Part shown: one piece after another, positions 51,314 through 61,691 of the stretch
Layout: every line of letters begins with the position of its first letter
How positions within the stretch are numbered: position 1 is the stretch's first letter
Assembly: GCA_942491485.1 (NCBI GenBank)
Contig: CALOAX010000018.1
Coordinates: forward strand, 186,001 to 250,000
Direction: 5' to 3'
Length of the DNA stretch: 64,000 nt
From: Desulfoluna sp942491485
GTDB taxonomy: Bacteria; Desulfobacterota; Desulfobacteria; Desulfobacterales; Desulfolunaceae
Notes under the pieces: generated by a model
Database searches by the model: none
Seen by the model: only the letters and a program-made list of their open reading frames with translations
Told to the model about the DNA's origin: nothing
Made by a program: the position numbers and the translations under genes

Positions 51314-53408
51314 TTGAACCACCTCCTGAATCTATAGATATCGACAACAATGCGGGGTTCGGAGCGACAAACCGCTCCCATGCTGTGCTAATCCGGATAT
51401 TTCATGAAAAGCGATTGGTGCAAAGAAATAAAGTGTGATTACAGTGTTTTGTTGTGAAAAAAATAGTTGTTTCAAAAACACAAGTTGTAATTCACGGTTT
51501 TCTGTATGATTTTCTCACCCTTCGGGCGCGCCGGGTTCACTCATCTGTCGTGTTATCATAACTTTAAGGTAAGCCACTACACCTGCAGCTGCAGCTCTGA
51601 TGCTTTGCATATAAGCTCACCCGACTCGTAAAAATATCCGGGCTAAAGGTATGACAAGCGACGACCAGGAAGGCATCGGCGTTTTATTACCGGGGATAAC
51701 GGATCAGCGCGACGGCTGAAAAAAGCGACATGAAACGTTGAACGATTCCTGTTGGCATGCACGATGAGATATTCGTTATGCCAATCCATGTAAGACGGGG
51801 TTGTTTCGACTGCTACTGAAATGACAGGCAGCCAGCTTCTGTGCGTTGCACGTGTTGCAGGCCGAATTTCTCTTAAGTATTTCATTGTTGTGAATATATC
51901 TTAGATATTTAGCACAGCGTATTTATGCGGGCAAGGTATAATTTCTTTTTATTTTAGTGCTATATGGCTGTCGGGGCAAGCCTGTAGGGGGCACGGAGGT
52001 TTGTAAAAGCACTAAAAGTGATGCCTCAGGCGGCAAGGCGAGCCACCTTGAAAGCGGCTTGTTGTTGTGCTTTGCCCCTTGATCCAGGAGCTAACCCGGA
52101 TATTTCATGAGAAAACAGTTAGATCAAAGCAACGACATGTTATTACAGATAATTAATGTGATAAATCGAGGTATTTTAAAAACATAAAATGTAATTCACG
52201 GTTTCCTGCTTGCTTTTCTCACCCTTCGGGCGAACCGAGTGCACCCATCTTCCGCGTTATCAGAGCATTGAGGTAAACCACTACATCTACAGCTCTGATG
52301 CCTTGAATATGGGTGCACTCAACCCCTGAAATATACATACTAAATTGATACGGAATTTTGGTTGAGGGTGCTTTTGTTTACAAGGGCACTGGCGAGAACT
52401 GAGTTGATGTGCTGCTATTCGCAGACTTTGGTTTGGTGAGAGACAACAATCCAGGAACAGGGGTGCTTAAAAAAACATGAGCGGGGAGTTGAGGGGCGGC
52501 GGCCTTTCGGTACCCTCGATAGTCGAGAGCAAGAAAAACAGGCGGCTCCTATATATAAGGTGTCGCCTGTTTGTGTATAGGCTTCGCCAGTTAATTGAAA
52601 ATGGTGAGTAGTGAGTGGAAAAAACCATGATAGTAGCTGATAGGTGGCTATGGGTGCAGCGAAGTCATTGAACCAAGAACAGAAAAGAGCCTTATGAACC
52701 ATGAAGAGCATGAAGGGCAGGAAGAAAAGCAAAGGGCATAGTTTTTAGCGGCGCAGCCGCCTTCATGCTCTTCATGGCCTTCATGGTAATGATCTTTTTT
52801 TTTAGATGCCGGTGCCCTCGTAACCCGCTTTCGAGGTGTTTTTGCCTAATGTGACTTCGCCACCCTCGCCGCCGGAGGCATTTTTGTTCCCTGAAATCGA
52901 ATTGGGATGTTCATCAGTGCTGGCGAAATGTTCACAAATAGTGGATAGTGTGTCATGGAAAGGGAACATCTCTTTTGTCGGGGTGGTTGAAGAATCACTG
53001 CAATTGAAGCGGGTTGTGAAACAATGACAGTGTTCTGGGGTTTCGGCAGGCTTTTTGCTCTTCATTATGGGGCCAGGTTTCAGGTTTGGGGTATTGAAAA
53101 GGCCGAGGATGTTATGTCATGTGAAATTTATATGGTTTCAACCTACGTCTAACCCCAAACATGGATCCCCGGCCATTCGATTAAATGAAAATATCACGCA
53201 TTCGAACGGTATAGCGAATAAATCGGTTTCAGGTTTTGGTGAAGCCGGGGAAGACGATTTGGGTGGTCTCTCGTTGGCAAGGGTTTTGGAGAATGCCCAC
53301 TGCGTATGTGTTTTGCCCCGAGGAACGAGGCGCAAAGCGCATCCGCAACCAGCTTTCAAGGTGGCTCACCTTGCCGCCGGAGGCTATTTTTTAAATGGGC
53401 GAGGCAAT
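51314..53408. repeat. 2.1-kb gene-free region with a duplicated 240-bp segment and several repeats
   Basis: About 51390-51640 and 52092-52330 are diverged direct copies (GGATATTTCATGA, GTAATTCACGGTTT, TTTTCTCACCCTTCGGGCG, GCTCTGATGC). R1 copies are at 52024-52078, 52826-52881 and 53313-53385, the last pointing at the next gene. Inverted GAACCATGAAGAGCATGAAG tracts lie at 52695 and 52764. Open frames at 51643 and 52415 on the minus strand have no signature and cross repeats. Confidence 0.6.
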
Positions 53409-54554
53409 ATGAAGATGTGGTTGAAATCGGCTGCGGCCGTGTTCTTTTTTTTGATGTGCTTGGTGCCGGGGGCGCAGGCTTTGGGCGACGTGGTGGCCGG
53501 GAAGCAGATGACTCTGCGGCTTCTCATCTGGGACGGATACGCCCCGGAAGAGGTGCAGGCCTCCTTTATACAAGGTGTGCGGGAGAAGTACGGTGTGGAC
53601 CTTGCCTTTTCCATCACCTACGCTTCCAACCCCGATGATTTTTTCGACGCCCTTCGAAATGACAAGGTGGACCTTATCTCTCCGGCCCACAACCTGCCCA
53701 AGGATTCCCGCTACAATCTCACCACCAATGGGCTGACCCTGCCCATCCGGTTGGAGAATATCCCAAACTACAAACACCTTGTGCCTGAACTCTACCGACA
53801 GCCCTGGGCTATGGAAGGGGGGGAAGTGTATGCCGTTCCCGTGGTGCAGGGGCCTTACGCTCTTGCCTACAATACCGATTTGTTTCCAGAGGAACCCACC
53901 AGCTGGCGCGTCTTCTGGGATCCTGCCTGGCAGGGGAAATTTATGGTTCATAATGATTATTATGAACTCAACGTTTACATCTCCGCGCTGGCCCTTGGGC
54001 ATCGGCGGAAAGATATTTTTCGGTTCGACGCCATCAAAGGGGAGAGCCTGGACCTGATGATCGGTTACCTTGCAGCCAATTCGGCCTCGTTCTGGCAGGG
54101 GTTTGACAAGCCGGAGAACTACCAGGGGCTTGCCCTGTCAACCACGTGGCGTTGCACCTTTCCCGAGGCGGGCGGTGCCTTCAAGGGGTGGCGCATTGCC
54201 GTTCCGGAAGAGGGGACGCCCTGGTGGATAGATGCCATGCTTATCAGTCATACCTTAAAAGAGAAGCCTCTCCTGCGCCGTATCGCAGAGGAGTGGATCA
54301 ACCATCTTTTGACCGATGCGGTCCAGACCCAAGCCATCGCTATGGAACTGGGGACCTATCCTGTGACCCGGAAAGGCCTCTCCGATTATGTTGCTTCCCT
54401 GCCGGATACCACTGCTGGGGATAACCTGAAACTGTTGCTGGACAATAAGATCCTTTGGGAAATTCTTGAAACACGGGATAGAAACGCCTTTAATTTTTTA
54501 TGGGATGAGGCCATGAAGACGAGACCTGCAGGCAAAGAAGGGGTGGGTGAATGA
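53409..54554 (+). CDS. Periplasmic solute-binding protein (PotD/PotF-like)
   Basis: A 381-residue protein with signal peptide SAAAVFFFLMCLVPGAQA. The fold is of the spermidine/putrescine-type binding proteins: LRLLIWDGYAPEEV, then FFDALRNDKVDLISP, VPVVQGPYALAYNTD and TSWRVFWDPAWQGKF. No ABC permease or ATPase is nearby; its stop overlaps the start of the kinase gene (ATGA). It therefore probably acts as the ligand sensor for that kinase. The ligand may be a polyamine or another small cation, by family only. ATG 53409 follows GAGG; the frame from 53055 is repeat DNA. Confidence 0.87.
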   Translation: MKMWLKSAAAVFFFLMCLVPGAQALGDVVAGKQMTLRLLIWDGYAPEEVQASFIQGVREKYGVDLAFSITYASNPDDFFDALRNDKVDLISPAHNLPKDSRYNLTTNGLTLPIRLENIPNYKHLVPELYRQPWAMEGGEVYAVPVVQGPYALAYNTDLFPEEPTSWRVFWDPAWQGKFMVHNDYYELNVYISALALGHRRKDIFRFDAIKGESLDLMIGYLAANSASFWQGFDKPENYQGLALSTTWRCTFPEAGGAFKGWRIAVPEEGTPWWIDAMLISHTLKEKPLLRRIAEEWINHLLTDAVQTQAIAMELGTYPVTRKGLSDYVASLPDTTAGDNLKLLLDNKILWEILETRDRNAFNFLWDEAMKTRPAGKEGVGE

Positions 54555-57124
54555 AAGAGCTGCGCAATGACCCTGGCAAGCGAACCTCCCTGAGGACCGA
54601 TTTTACCTACGCACTTTTTATGGTGCTGGGAGTCACCTGTATCATCGTGACGATTATCGACTGTTACATGGTCTATGAGCGAAACACCCGCATGCTTGGT
54701 AAAAATGCGGAAAGCACCATGGAAGAGGCCGTGGAAACATTGGCCCAGCCCCTCTGGCATTACGATGTGGCCTTTATCCGCAAATTTGCCGAAATCCTTT
54801 CCAATGACAGCAGCCTGGTTCATGTGTCGGTCTTTGACGAGCAGGGAAAGACCCTGGTCTCCCACGACCGGCAGCGGGAAGCCCCGGTGACGGAGCGGAT
54901 CCGCTGGGAGCTGGAGCGAACCGTTACATACAACGGTAAGAATATCGGTCGCATTGTCATGACCTTTACCAACAGTGATGTGTGGAGGCTGGCTCAGCAG
55001 ATGATCTTTTCTGACCTGGCCATTATGTTTTCTGCCCTGTTCGCTGTTGTGGGCACCACATGGTTCCTTCTCAACCGTCAGATTTTAAAGCCGTTGGGGG
55101 TGATGGAGCAGGCCTTTCATCAAATTTCGGCCGGAAACTACTCCCGAAGGGTGACCCTAAAAAAGAACAACGAACTCTCCGTTATTGCCGATGAGTTCAA
55201 CATCATGGTGGAACAGGTGGCCTTAAGGGACAGCAAGATCCGGGAGAGTGAAACAAAATACCGAAACCTGGTGGAGGGAACCACGGACATCATCTTCCGG
55301 ACCAATCTGGATGGGAAATTGGTCTACATGAACCGGAACTTTGAAAAGTGGACCGGATTTGAGGTGGCTGATTTTCTGGGGAAGCCTTTTTTTCAGCTGC
55401 TCGCATCGGGGTATTCCACAGACGCCTTTGAGACGTTAAAGCAAGGTGCCCTTGAGGGGAGCACCACCCTTTACGAAATCCAGCTGATCAAGCGGGATGG
55501 ATCTCTTGTTCATATGGAACTCAACATCACCATTCAGAGGGATTTCGATGGTTCGCCCATGGGGGCCATGGGTATTGCCCGGGACATTACACGGCGCAAG
55601 CACTCGGAAGATGAGCTGAGAAAGTATGAGCAGATGGTGGCTGCTTCCAGCGATTGCATGTGGCTGGCTGATGGCAATCTTACCATCCAGGCGGTGAACG
55701 AGGCCTATCTCCTGGCCAGTCGCCGGGATCGATCCCAGCTCATCAATCGGCCAGTGGCCGAGGTGATGGGGGTGTCGCTCTTTGACGAGCATGTGAAATC
55801 CCACCTTGAGCGGTGCCTTAATGGGGAAAGCGTGCGTCACCGAGCCTGGGTGAGGCTTCCGGGCCGGGGGCTGAGGTATATTGATTTTACCTTTTACCCG
55901 AGCTTTGACGCCGATAACGTCGTCAGCGGAGCGGTGGTCAACGAACGGGATCTCACCGATCAGAAGGCCCTTGAAACAAGGCTTCAGCAATCACAGAAGA
56001 TGGAGGCCATCGGTACCCTGGCCGGCGGCATTGCCCACGACTTCAACAATATTCTTGGTGGTATTATCGGTTACGCCGAGATGATCGAGATGTTTGACGT
56101 GGAAGAGGACGAGCGGATCGCGATACGCGTTGACCATATATTAAAAGGTGCGTACCGGGCCCGGGAGCTTGTGGATCAGATCCTCACCTTCAGCCGCCAT
56201 GGCGAACAGGAGAAGAGTGTTTTAAGGTTGGCCCCTATTGTTAAGGATAGTTTGAAATTTTTGAGGGCCTCCATTCCTTCAACCATTCGCATCGAAGAAA
56301 CCATCGATTGCCCGAATGATGTGGTGCTGGCCAATGCCACCCAGATGCACCAGGTGCTGATGAATCTGTGCACCAACGCATCGTATGCCATGCAGGAGAG
56401 GGGAGGCACCCTGACCGTAGCCCTATCCGAGACCATGGTGGGCATAGATCAGGCTCGGGGACTCTCCGGAATCTTTCCCGGCCCCCATGTCAAGCTCTCC
56501 ATTATCGACACGGGGCCGGGAATCGATCCGGAGCTGACCGATCGTATTTTCGAGCCCTTTTTTACCACCAAGAAAACCGGAGACGGCACCGGCATGGGCC
56601 TGGCCGTGGTTCACGGCATCGTGAAACATTTCAACGGTGCGGTGACCGTTACCTCCTCGCCGGGTGAGGGGACAGCCTTTCATGTGCTTCTTCCCGCCGG
56701 AAGCAATGGGAGCTCCGAAGTAAAAGAGGCGACTCGGGTCCTCGTGCCGAAGGGCAGGGGAAAGATCCTCTTCGTGGATGATGAGGTGTCGCTGGTGGGT
56801 TTCAGCTCTGAAATTCTCGAGCACCTTGGGTACGACGTGGTGTCAGAGACCAGCAGCATCCGGGCAAGGCGTCTCTTCATGGAAGATCCGGACGCTTATG
56901 ATCTTGTGATTACGGATCAGACCATGCCGGAGATGACAGGGTATGATCTTGCCCTGGAGATTATGGCCGTGAGGCCGGATCTGCCCGTGGTGCTCTGCAC
57001 GGGGTTCAGTTCATCGCAACTCGAAGAGGAGGCCCGGGCCGCAGGGATACGAAGCTTTATGAAAAAGCCCATTGGGGCGCGGCAGCTGGCTGATTTGGTG
57101 AGTCGGATGATGGAGCGGGAGTAG
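54551..57124 (+). CDS. Hybrid histidine kinase (HAMP, two PAS, HisKA, HATPase, receiver)
   Basis: An 857-residue membrane kinase. Membrane spans at about 13-38 and 155-175 enclose a periplasmic domain of about 115 residues. HAMP, then two PAS domains (about 235-355 and 365-480), the phospho-acceptor His in GTLAGGIAHDFNNILGG, N-box NLCTNASYAM, G-boxes DTGPGID and GTGMGLAVVHGIV, and a C-terminal receiver with Asp in LVITDQTMPEMTG. The four-base overlap with the binding-protein gene suggests direct ligand input from it. Output probably passes to the regulator at 57210. Confidence 0.94.
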   Translation: MKELRNDPGKRTSLRTDFTYALFMVLGVTCIIVTIIDCYMVYERNTRMLGKNAESTMEEAVETLAQPLWHYDVAFIRKFAEILSNDSSLVHVSVFDEQGKTLVSHDRQREAPVTERIRWELERTVTYNGKNIGRIVMTFTNSDVWRLAQQMIFSDLAIMFSALFAVVGTTWFLLNRQILKPLGVMEQAFHQISAGNYSRRVTLKKNNELSVIADEFNIMVEQVALRDSKIRESETKYRNLVEGTTDIIFRTNLDGKLVYMNRNFEKWTGFEVADFLGKPFFQLLASGYSTDAFETLKQGALEGSTTLYEIQLIKRDGSLVHMELNITIQRDFDGSPMGAMGIARDITRRKHSEDELRKYEQMVAASSDCMWLADGNLTIQAVNEAYLLASRRDRSQLINRPVAEVMGVSLFDEHVKSHLERCLNGESVRHRAWVRLPGRGLRYIDFTFYPSFDADNVVSGAVVNERDLTDQKALETRLQQSQKMEAIGTLAGGIAHDFNNILGGIIGYAEMIEMFDVEEDERIAIRVDHILKGAYRARELVDQILTFSRHGEQEKSVLRLAPIVKDSLKFLRASIPSTIRIEETIDCPNDVVLANATQMHQVLMNLCTNASYAMQERGGTLTVALSETMVGIDQARGLSGIFPGPHVKLSIIDTGPGIDPELTDRIFEPFFTTKKTGDGTGMGLAVVHGIVKHFNGAVTVTSSPGEGTAFHVLLPAGSNGSSEVKEATRVLVPKGRGKILFVDDEVSLVGFSSEILEHLGYDVVSETSSIRARRLFMEDPDAYDLVITDQTMPEMTGYDLALEIMAVRPDLPVVLCTGFSSSQLEEEARAAGIRSFMKKPIGARQLADLVSRMMERE

Positions 57125-57209
57125 ATGTCATGATGGGATTGGGGGAAGATGCCTCCGGCGGCACGCTTTTGATTTATAAAAAGTTGAACAATTTCAAGAG
57201 GGGAAAGAG

Positions 57210-58757
57210 ATGGCCAACGTATTGATCATTGATGACGATCTGGAGATGTGCACCATGCTGTGCGACCTCGTGAGCCATGTGGAACACGAGGCCGCCTACG
57301 CGCAAACCCTTGCCGATGGGTTGAGACTGGCCGTTTCCGGTGGTTTCGATGTGGTCTTTCTCGATGTGCGCATGCCCGATGGCAACGGCCTTGAGGTGAT
57401 GAAGGATATCCTTGAGATTGACTTCCCTCCGGAGATTATTGTGATGACCGGTATGGGGGATTCCGACGGTGCGGAAAAGGCCATTCGAAACGGCGCCTGG
57501 GATTACATTCAGAAGCCCCTCTCACCCAAAAAGATCATCCAGCCCCTGAACCGGGTGCTTCAGTATCGGGACAATATCCGCACGATGAATCGGCCGACCC
57601 GGAACCTGAAGCGAGCCGGCATCGTGGGGGACAGCCCCCAGATTCAGGAGTGCCTCAACACCGTGGCCAAGGCGTCGCAGAGTCTCTCCAATGTGCTTAT
57701 CACAGGGGAAACGGGAACGGGAAAAGAGCTTTTTGCCCGGGCCATTCATGCCAACAGCAGCCGATCCAGGCACCGGTTCGTTGTGGTGGATTGCGCGGCG
57801 CTTCCCGAAAATCTCGTGGAGAGCGCCCTCTTTGGCCATGAGAAGGGCTCCTTCACCGGAGCGGACAAGGCCACCGACGGACTTGTGGGGATGGCCAACG
57901 GGGGTACCCTTTTCCTTGACGAGGTGGGGGAGATGAACCTCAACCTCCAGAAAGCTTTTTTAAGGGTACTTCAGGAGCGGCGCTATCGTCCCGTGGGAGG
58001 TAAAAAAGAGGTGGAGAGCGATTTTCGTCTTGTGGCCGCGACGAACCGGGATCTCTCGGAAATGGTGAAACAGGGAACCTTCCGGGAGGATCTTCTCTAT
58101 CGGTTAAACGCCATATCTCTGCACCTGCCCCCGTTGCGTGAGCGCCTTGAAGATCTTCCCGGCTTGGTTAAGCAGCTCAGCGCGAAGATCTACTCCACCC
58201 TCGGCGTCAAGCCGAAACCGTTCTACCAGGACTTCTTCGCCGCTCTTTCCGGCTACCATTGGCCAGGCAATGTGCGCGAACTGGTGAACACCCTTGAAGC
58301 CTCTATCAGCGATGCCTACTACGAGCCGGAACTCTTTTCCAAACACCTGCCGGAACGGATTCGTATCACCATGGCTCGTTCGGCGGTTGCTCCTGCTGAG
58401 CCCGCAAATGGAGCGGTGGCAGTGGCCCCCCCTGTGGTGTCCACCCCCGAGGTATCTATTGAGGTGGAAACCGACCCACGTCCGGCAAGTCCTGCCACCT
58501 CCTCGGTCACGTCTCCAGTGACAGTTCTGCCCTTGGCCGAAGATAATGAGCTCCTGGGAGATGGTCTTTCCACCTACAAAGTATACCGGGAGAGCGTTCT
58601 CAACCGGGCCGAGAAGAAGTATCTTCAGAAATTGATGAAAGCCACCCGTGGCAATATCAAAGAGGCCTGCGCCACCTCCGGTCTCGGTCGTACCCGGCTC
58701 TACACCCTCCTCAAAAAACACAGCGTGGACCGTATGGGGTGGGGTGTGGAGGATTAG
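57210..58757 (+). CDS. NtrC-family response regulator (sigma-54 activator)
   Basis: A 515-residue regulator. Receiver domain 1-120 with Asp in VVFLDVRMPDGNG; AAA+ domain about 145-370 with Walker A ITGETGTGKELFARA, sigma-54 contact loop GSFTGA (Ser in place of the more usual Ala) and Walker B GTLFLDEVGEM. A Pro/Val-rich linker (about 390-430) leads to a Fis-type helix-turn-helix (GNIKEACATSGLGRTRLYTL). It activates sigma-54 promoters, targets unknown. An 85-base gap with a short GCCTCCGGCGGC separates it from the kinase gene. Confidence 0.95.
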   Translation: MANVLIIDDDLEMCTMLCDLVSHVEHEAAYAQTLADGLRLAVSGGFDVVFLDVRMPDGNGLEVMKDILEIDFPPEIIVMTGMGDSDGAEKAIRNGAWDYIQKPLSPKKIIQPLNRVLQYRDNIRTMNRPTRNLKRAGIVGDSPQIQECLNTVAKASQSLSNVLITGETGTGKELFARAIHANSSRSRHRFVVVDCAALPENLVESALFGHEKGSFTGADKATDGLVGMANGGTLFLDEVGEMNLNLQKAFLRVLQERRYRPVGGKKEVESDFRLVAATNRDLSEMVKQGTFREDLLYRLNAISLHLPPLRERLEDLPGLVKQLSAKIYSTLGVKPKPFYQDFFAALSGYHWPGNVRELVNTLEASISDAYYEPELFSKHLPERIRITMARSAVAPAEPANGAVAVAPPVVSTPEVSIEVETDPRPASPATSSVTSPVTVLPLAEDNELLGDGLSTYKVYRESVLNRAEKKYLQKLMKATRGNIKEACATSGLGRTRLYTLLKKHSVDRMGWGVED

Positions 58758-59250
58758 CCCGAATATTTCATGAGAAAGCAAATAGGCAGAGACAAAAGCT
58801 CGTTATCAAGGGTGTTTACTGTGAAAAAAATAAGGCATTTAAAAGATACAAAATGTCATACACGAAAAGCGAGCCTTCTATGGGTAAAGTGCTTGGAAAA
58901 ACCAAGCCTCCGGCGGCAAGGTGAGCCACCTTGAAAGCGGGTTGCGACTGATCTCACCCCTCGTTCCTCGGGGTGATCACATTCGCTGACGGGCTGAGCC
59001 CGTGAGCAAAGACTGAGGTGGGGTAATCACCTTCGTGCAGCCCGAAGGGCACTTCGTGTTCTTCGTGGTTTTACACGTAAGACGAGCCATGAATGCCGCT
59101 ATAGATTAGATATATTTTCGAGGGATGAGTAACAAAAAAAAGCCGCGACGGAGCATGGCGCGCCCGAAAAACTTCTCGAATCCAATGCGTCTGGTAACGA
59201 CACCCACGTTTTACCCGAAATAGACAAATGATGACCAAGTCCATTCTGGA
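58758..59250. repeat. Repeat block: R1 copy, then left part of an R2 element cut by the IS
   Basis: CCCGAATATTTCATGAGAAA at about 58758 (also near 51397, 52095 and 62848). Full R1 copy 58905-59006 (GCCTCCGGCGGCAAGGTGAG, CCCCTCGTTCCTCGGGG, GACGGGCTGAGCCCGTGAG). R2 from about 59135: AAAAGCCGCGACGGAGCATG, GAATCCAATGCGTCTGGTAA, stopping at the IS end at 59251. No gene. Confidence 0.75.
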
Positions 59251-61116
59251 GTTTAAACGGACATTAAACACATTTTTTTGAGAGCCTCATCCATTTTCGG
59301 TAGCCTCTAATCCAGGAGGTAGGAATTCCTCTGGTCTTACCCCAAGAGCTATGAGGTAAGCTGTCTGGACGTCGTTAAAAGGTTGTGCCAGGAGAAGCTT
59401 TCCATCGTGACGGACAAGACGGATGGAATGGAATTTTGTCGTCATCATGAACGATGTCGGCTTTGAGGTCATGCGGTTTGGCCAGCCGGGTAGCTCATGT
59501 CCCGAGATGGCAACATATTGCCGCATCTCACGCTCCATTAACCTCCAAATCATAAGCGCAAGTATAAGAATCAATCCAAGGACTTCTATCCTCTCTGGCC
59601 GTTTCAAAAAAATTCCATCCACGATTGCAGGGTCTTTCAAAAAACCAAAGTTTTGTTCGATTCCATATTGCTCTTTGTAGAGAGAGAGGAGAGCCTTTCC
59701 GTCGTAAGATTGCCGATCTTTTTCAGAGTCAAGATTGGTCAGCAGGACAAGGCATCCTGCCTCTTCTCGAAGCTTGGCGACGGCAACGTCATTCTGAGCC
59801 ACCTCCACCTCGACTTGATACTCCATATGCAAGGGGGTTCGCCCAGTACCTTTTGCCGGTCGGCCTCGCCCGTATCGGGGTACCTCTTTGACGGAGGCCC
59901 GGATCTCATGAAGAGTGGTAGACGCTTTTTCGACTCTTCTGGCGGCCTCAACCGCATCGGCTTCACAGCGGTAGGAGATCGTGGTGATCTCTTTGCAGTG
60001 CTTGTCTACAGCACTGCGATCTTTCTTGATGTCACGATCCACCTTGCCCTGTCTTCGTTTGTCATGAGCAGAAGAGTGGATAACGACAGCGCGATACGTC
60101 TTCTTATAGAGAGTCACCGACGCTTCTTGGCAGGCATAGACTGTTGCAGGCCGTTTTGGCGTTCCCGATTCCTGAGAGAGCCGACCGATAGGGGTCCAAG
60201 CACCGTCTCCTTTGGCAACAGCTTCTTCGATGACACGCCCACACTCCTTATAGCGTGCAGGAAGACGGGTGAGAAATGGCATGGAACCTGTCGCAGACAG
60301 GTTGTCCTCACTCACCATGGCTGAATCGGCAATATAGATGGTGGCCTTTTCATTAAAGCCATGGACGGCCAGATAGGATGAGACGTCGGTCAACACGCGG
60401 TTGTTGAGCTTAACATCCGAGGCGTTTCCATTTTCGACACGTCCCAGGACTGGAATATTGCCACTGATGCATAGAAGCGACACCATGAACTGCTTTAGAT
60501 CCGGACGATGATCTTTGCTGTAGCCATGGGTGATATGAGGGGTTGTCGCCCCCTCTTGTGGTTTTGAATATTCTGACCCAAAAAGGGATACGGATGTGGT
60601 GTCGAAGTGGGCTGCCCTGACGTCTAAGCCGAATTCGGCAATGGCGTAATGAGAGATTGATGAAAGGATTTTTTGGGTACCGGCTTCATGGAGTTTATCC
60701 AGTACTCTACCAAGGGTATGATTGCAAAGAGTGTTCGCATCAAAATCATTTCCCATGAGTGCTTCGGTGTCCAAACTTGAGTAACGTTCGGCTACACGAT
60801 AGAGAGGAGATCTCCCGGACAATGCATCAAGAATCAAGAAGACGACGGCTTGGCCTATATCTGCAGTCATTCGTCCTGAAACCAGTTTGTTAACAGCATT
60901 GGCTATACCAAGACGCGCGATAAATTTTCGAACAATCGGCACATGATTCACGTCTACAATTTCAAGGGAAAATGGGGCTTCCATGGCAACCTCCTATTTG
61001 GTTTGAAGTGCCATGATCCTAGAAAAACCTACATTTGTCTAGGCAAGAATATTTTCACCTGCCGCCATTAAATTGCCTGTGGTCGCATTCGAAAAGTGTT
61101 TAAAGTGCGTTTAAAC
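59251..61116. mobile_element. IS1634-type insertion sequence with 25-bp terminal inverted repeats
   Basis: Left end GTTTAAACGGACATTAAACA (from 59251) and right end, read inverted, GTTTAAACGCACTTTAAACA (61116 inwards) match at all but about three of 25 positions. Together with a single intact transposase gene this defines an 1866-bp element. Comparison with the unbroken R2 copy at 63120-63230 shows that the IS lies inside another R2 copy, whose halves end at 59250 and resume at 61117. I could not identify a target-site duplication. Confidence 0.88.
59287..60984 (-). CDS. IS1634-family transposase
   Basis: A 565-residue DDE transposase. N-terminal region PFSLEIVDVNHVPIVRKFIA (DUF4277-like), DDE residues likely within VRAAHFDTTSVSLFG, ATIYIADSAMVSEDN and SLYKEQYGIEQNFGFLKDP (YREK-like Glu in IEQNFGF). 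The frame is complete, so the element may be active. It is on the strand opposite to the neighbouring genes. Confidence 0.93.
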   Translation of the reverse strand: MEAPFSLEIVDVNHVPIVRKFIARLGIANAVNKLVSGRMTADIGQAVVFLILDALSGRSPLYRVAERYSSLDTEALMGNDFDANTLCNHTLGRVLDKLHEAGTQKILSSISHYAIAEFGLDVRAAHFDTTSVSLFGSEYSKPQEGATTPHITHGYSKDHRPDLKQFMVSLLCISGNIPVLGRVENGNASDVKLNNRVLTDVSSYLAVHGFNEKATIYIADSAMVSEDNLSATGSMPFLTRLPARYKECGRVIEEAVAKGDGAWTPIGRLSQESGTPKRPATVYACQEASVTLYKKTYRAVVIHSSAHDKRRQGKVDRDIKKDRSAVDKHCKEITTISYRCEADAVEAARRVEKASTTLHEIRASVKEVPRYGRGRPAKGTGRTPLHMEYQVEVEVAQNDVAVAKLREEAGCLVLLTNLDSEKDRQSYDGKALLSLYKEQYGIEQNFGFLKDPAIVDGIFLKRPERIEVLGLILILALMIWRLMEREMRQYVAISGHELPGWPNRMTSKPTSFMMTTKFHSIRLVRHDGKLLLAQPFNDVQTAYLIALGVRPEEFLPPGLEATENG

Positions 61117-61691
61117 ACCTCAAGCAATTTGAGCTCACATGACCTGATTGCTGAGGGATACCGCCTCTGGGCGCGCCGCGCTCCTGTGCGGCTCTTTTCT
61201 TTTGTAAGGGTGTACACCTTTGAATCAAAATTCAAAGTTAGCCACAGATGGATACAGGTCTACGCGGATGGGGCTGCGCTGCTGGTGAAGGTACAGGGGC
61301 AACGCTTGCGTTATTTGAATTTTATGCTGTAAAGAGGCATGACGAGAAAAGCCGCGGCGGAGCACGGCGCGCCCGAAAAACCTGTCGAGTCCAATGCGAC
61401 GGGTAACTCTGCCAAACTTTTTCTGGAGATGGCCAAAATGATGACCAACCACAACCATCTCTTCATCGAACCCCGCAACGCCAACCTTCTGCAGATCGAG
61501 AAGCACCTCTACGACTCGTATACCACCTTTTTAAACATTAAACGGAGGCAGTTATAGCTGAATCGTTCTGTCTAATACCAAGGAGATCCATCGCCCCTTG
61601 ACTCTCTTCTTTGTGTATGGTCCAATAATGTCCATAAATAGGACGTTCAAAAACCAGACGTCATTGGGGTGTATTTTTAAGGGGAAGACAA
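61117..61691. repeat. Right part of the split R2 copy and a further R2 copy
   Basis: GCGCGCCGCGCTCCTGTGCG with GCTCTTTTC (about 61169-61202, terminator-like), CTACGCGGATGGGGCTGCGC (about 61260) and AAAAGCCGCGGCGGAGCACG (about 61346). The last copy continues in frame as KPVESNATGNSAKLFLEMAK and on to a stop at 61557. The long direct match to 63020-63480 means that the Fic module is flanked by repeats. The 61339-61557 frame may be a gene remnant. Confidence 0.65.

Noticed and set aside
51643..51885. 80-codon minus-strand open frame
   Set aside because: It crosses the duplicated non-coding segment, has no ribosome site and no recognisable family. The frames at 52415-52732 and 41101-41520 were rejected for the same reasons.
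53274..53290. TTGGCAAGGGTTTTGGA as a sigma-54 promoter for the sensor operon
   Set aside because: The -12 element has GG in place of the essential GC, so the match is too weak.
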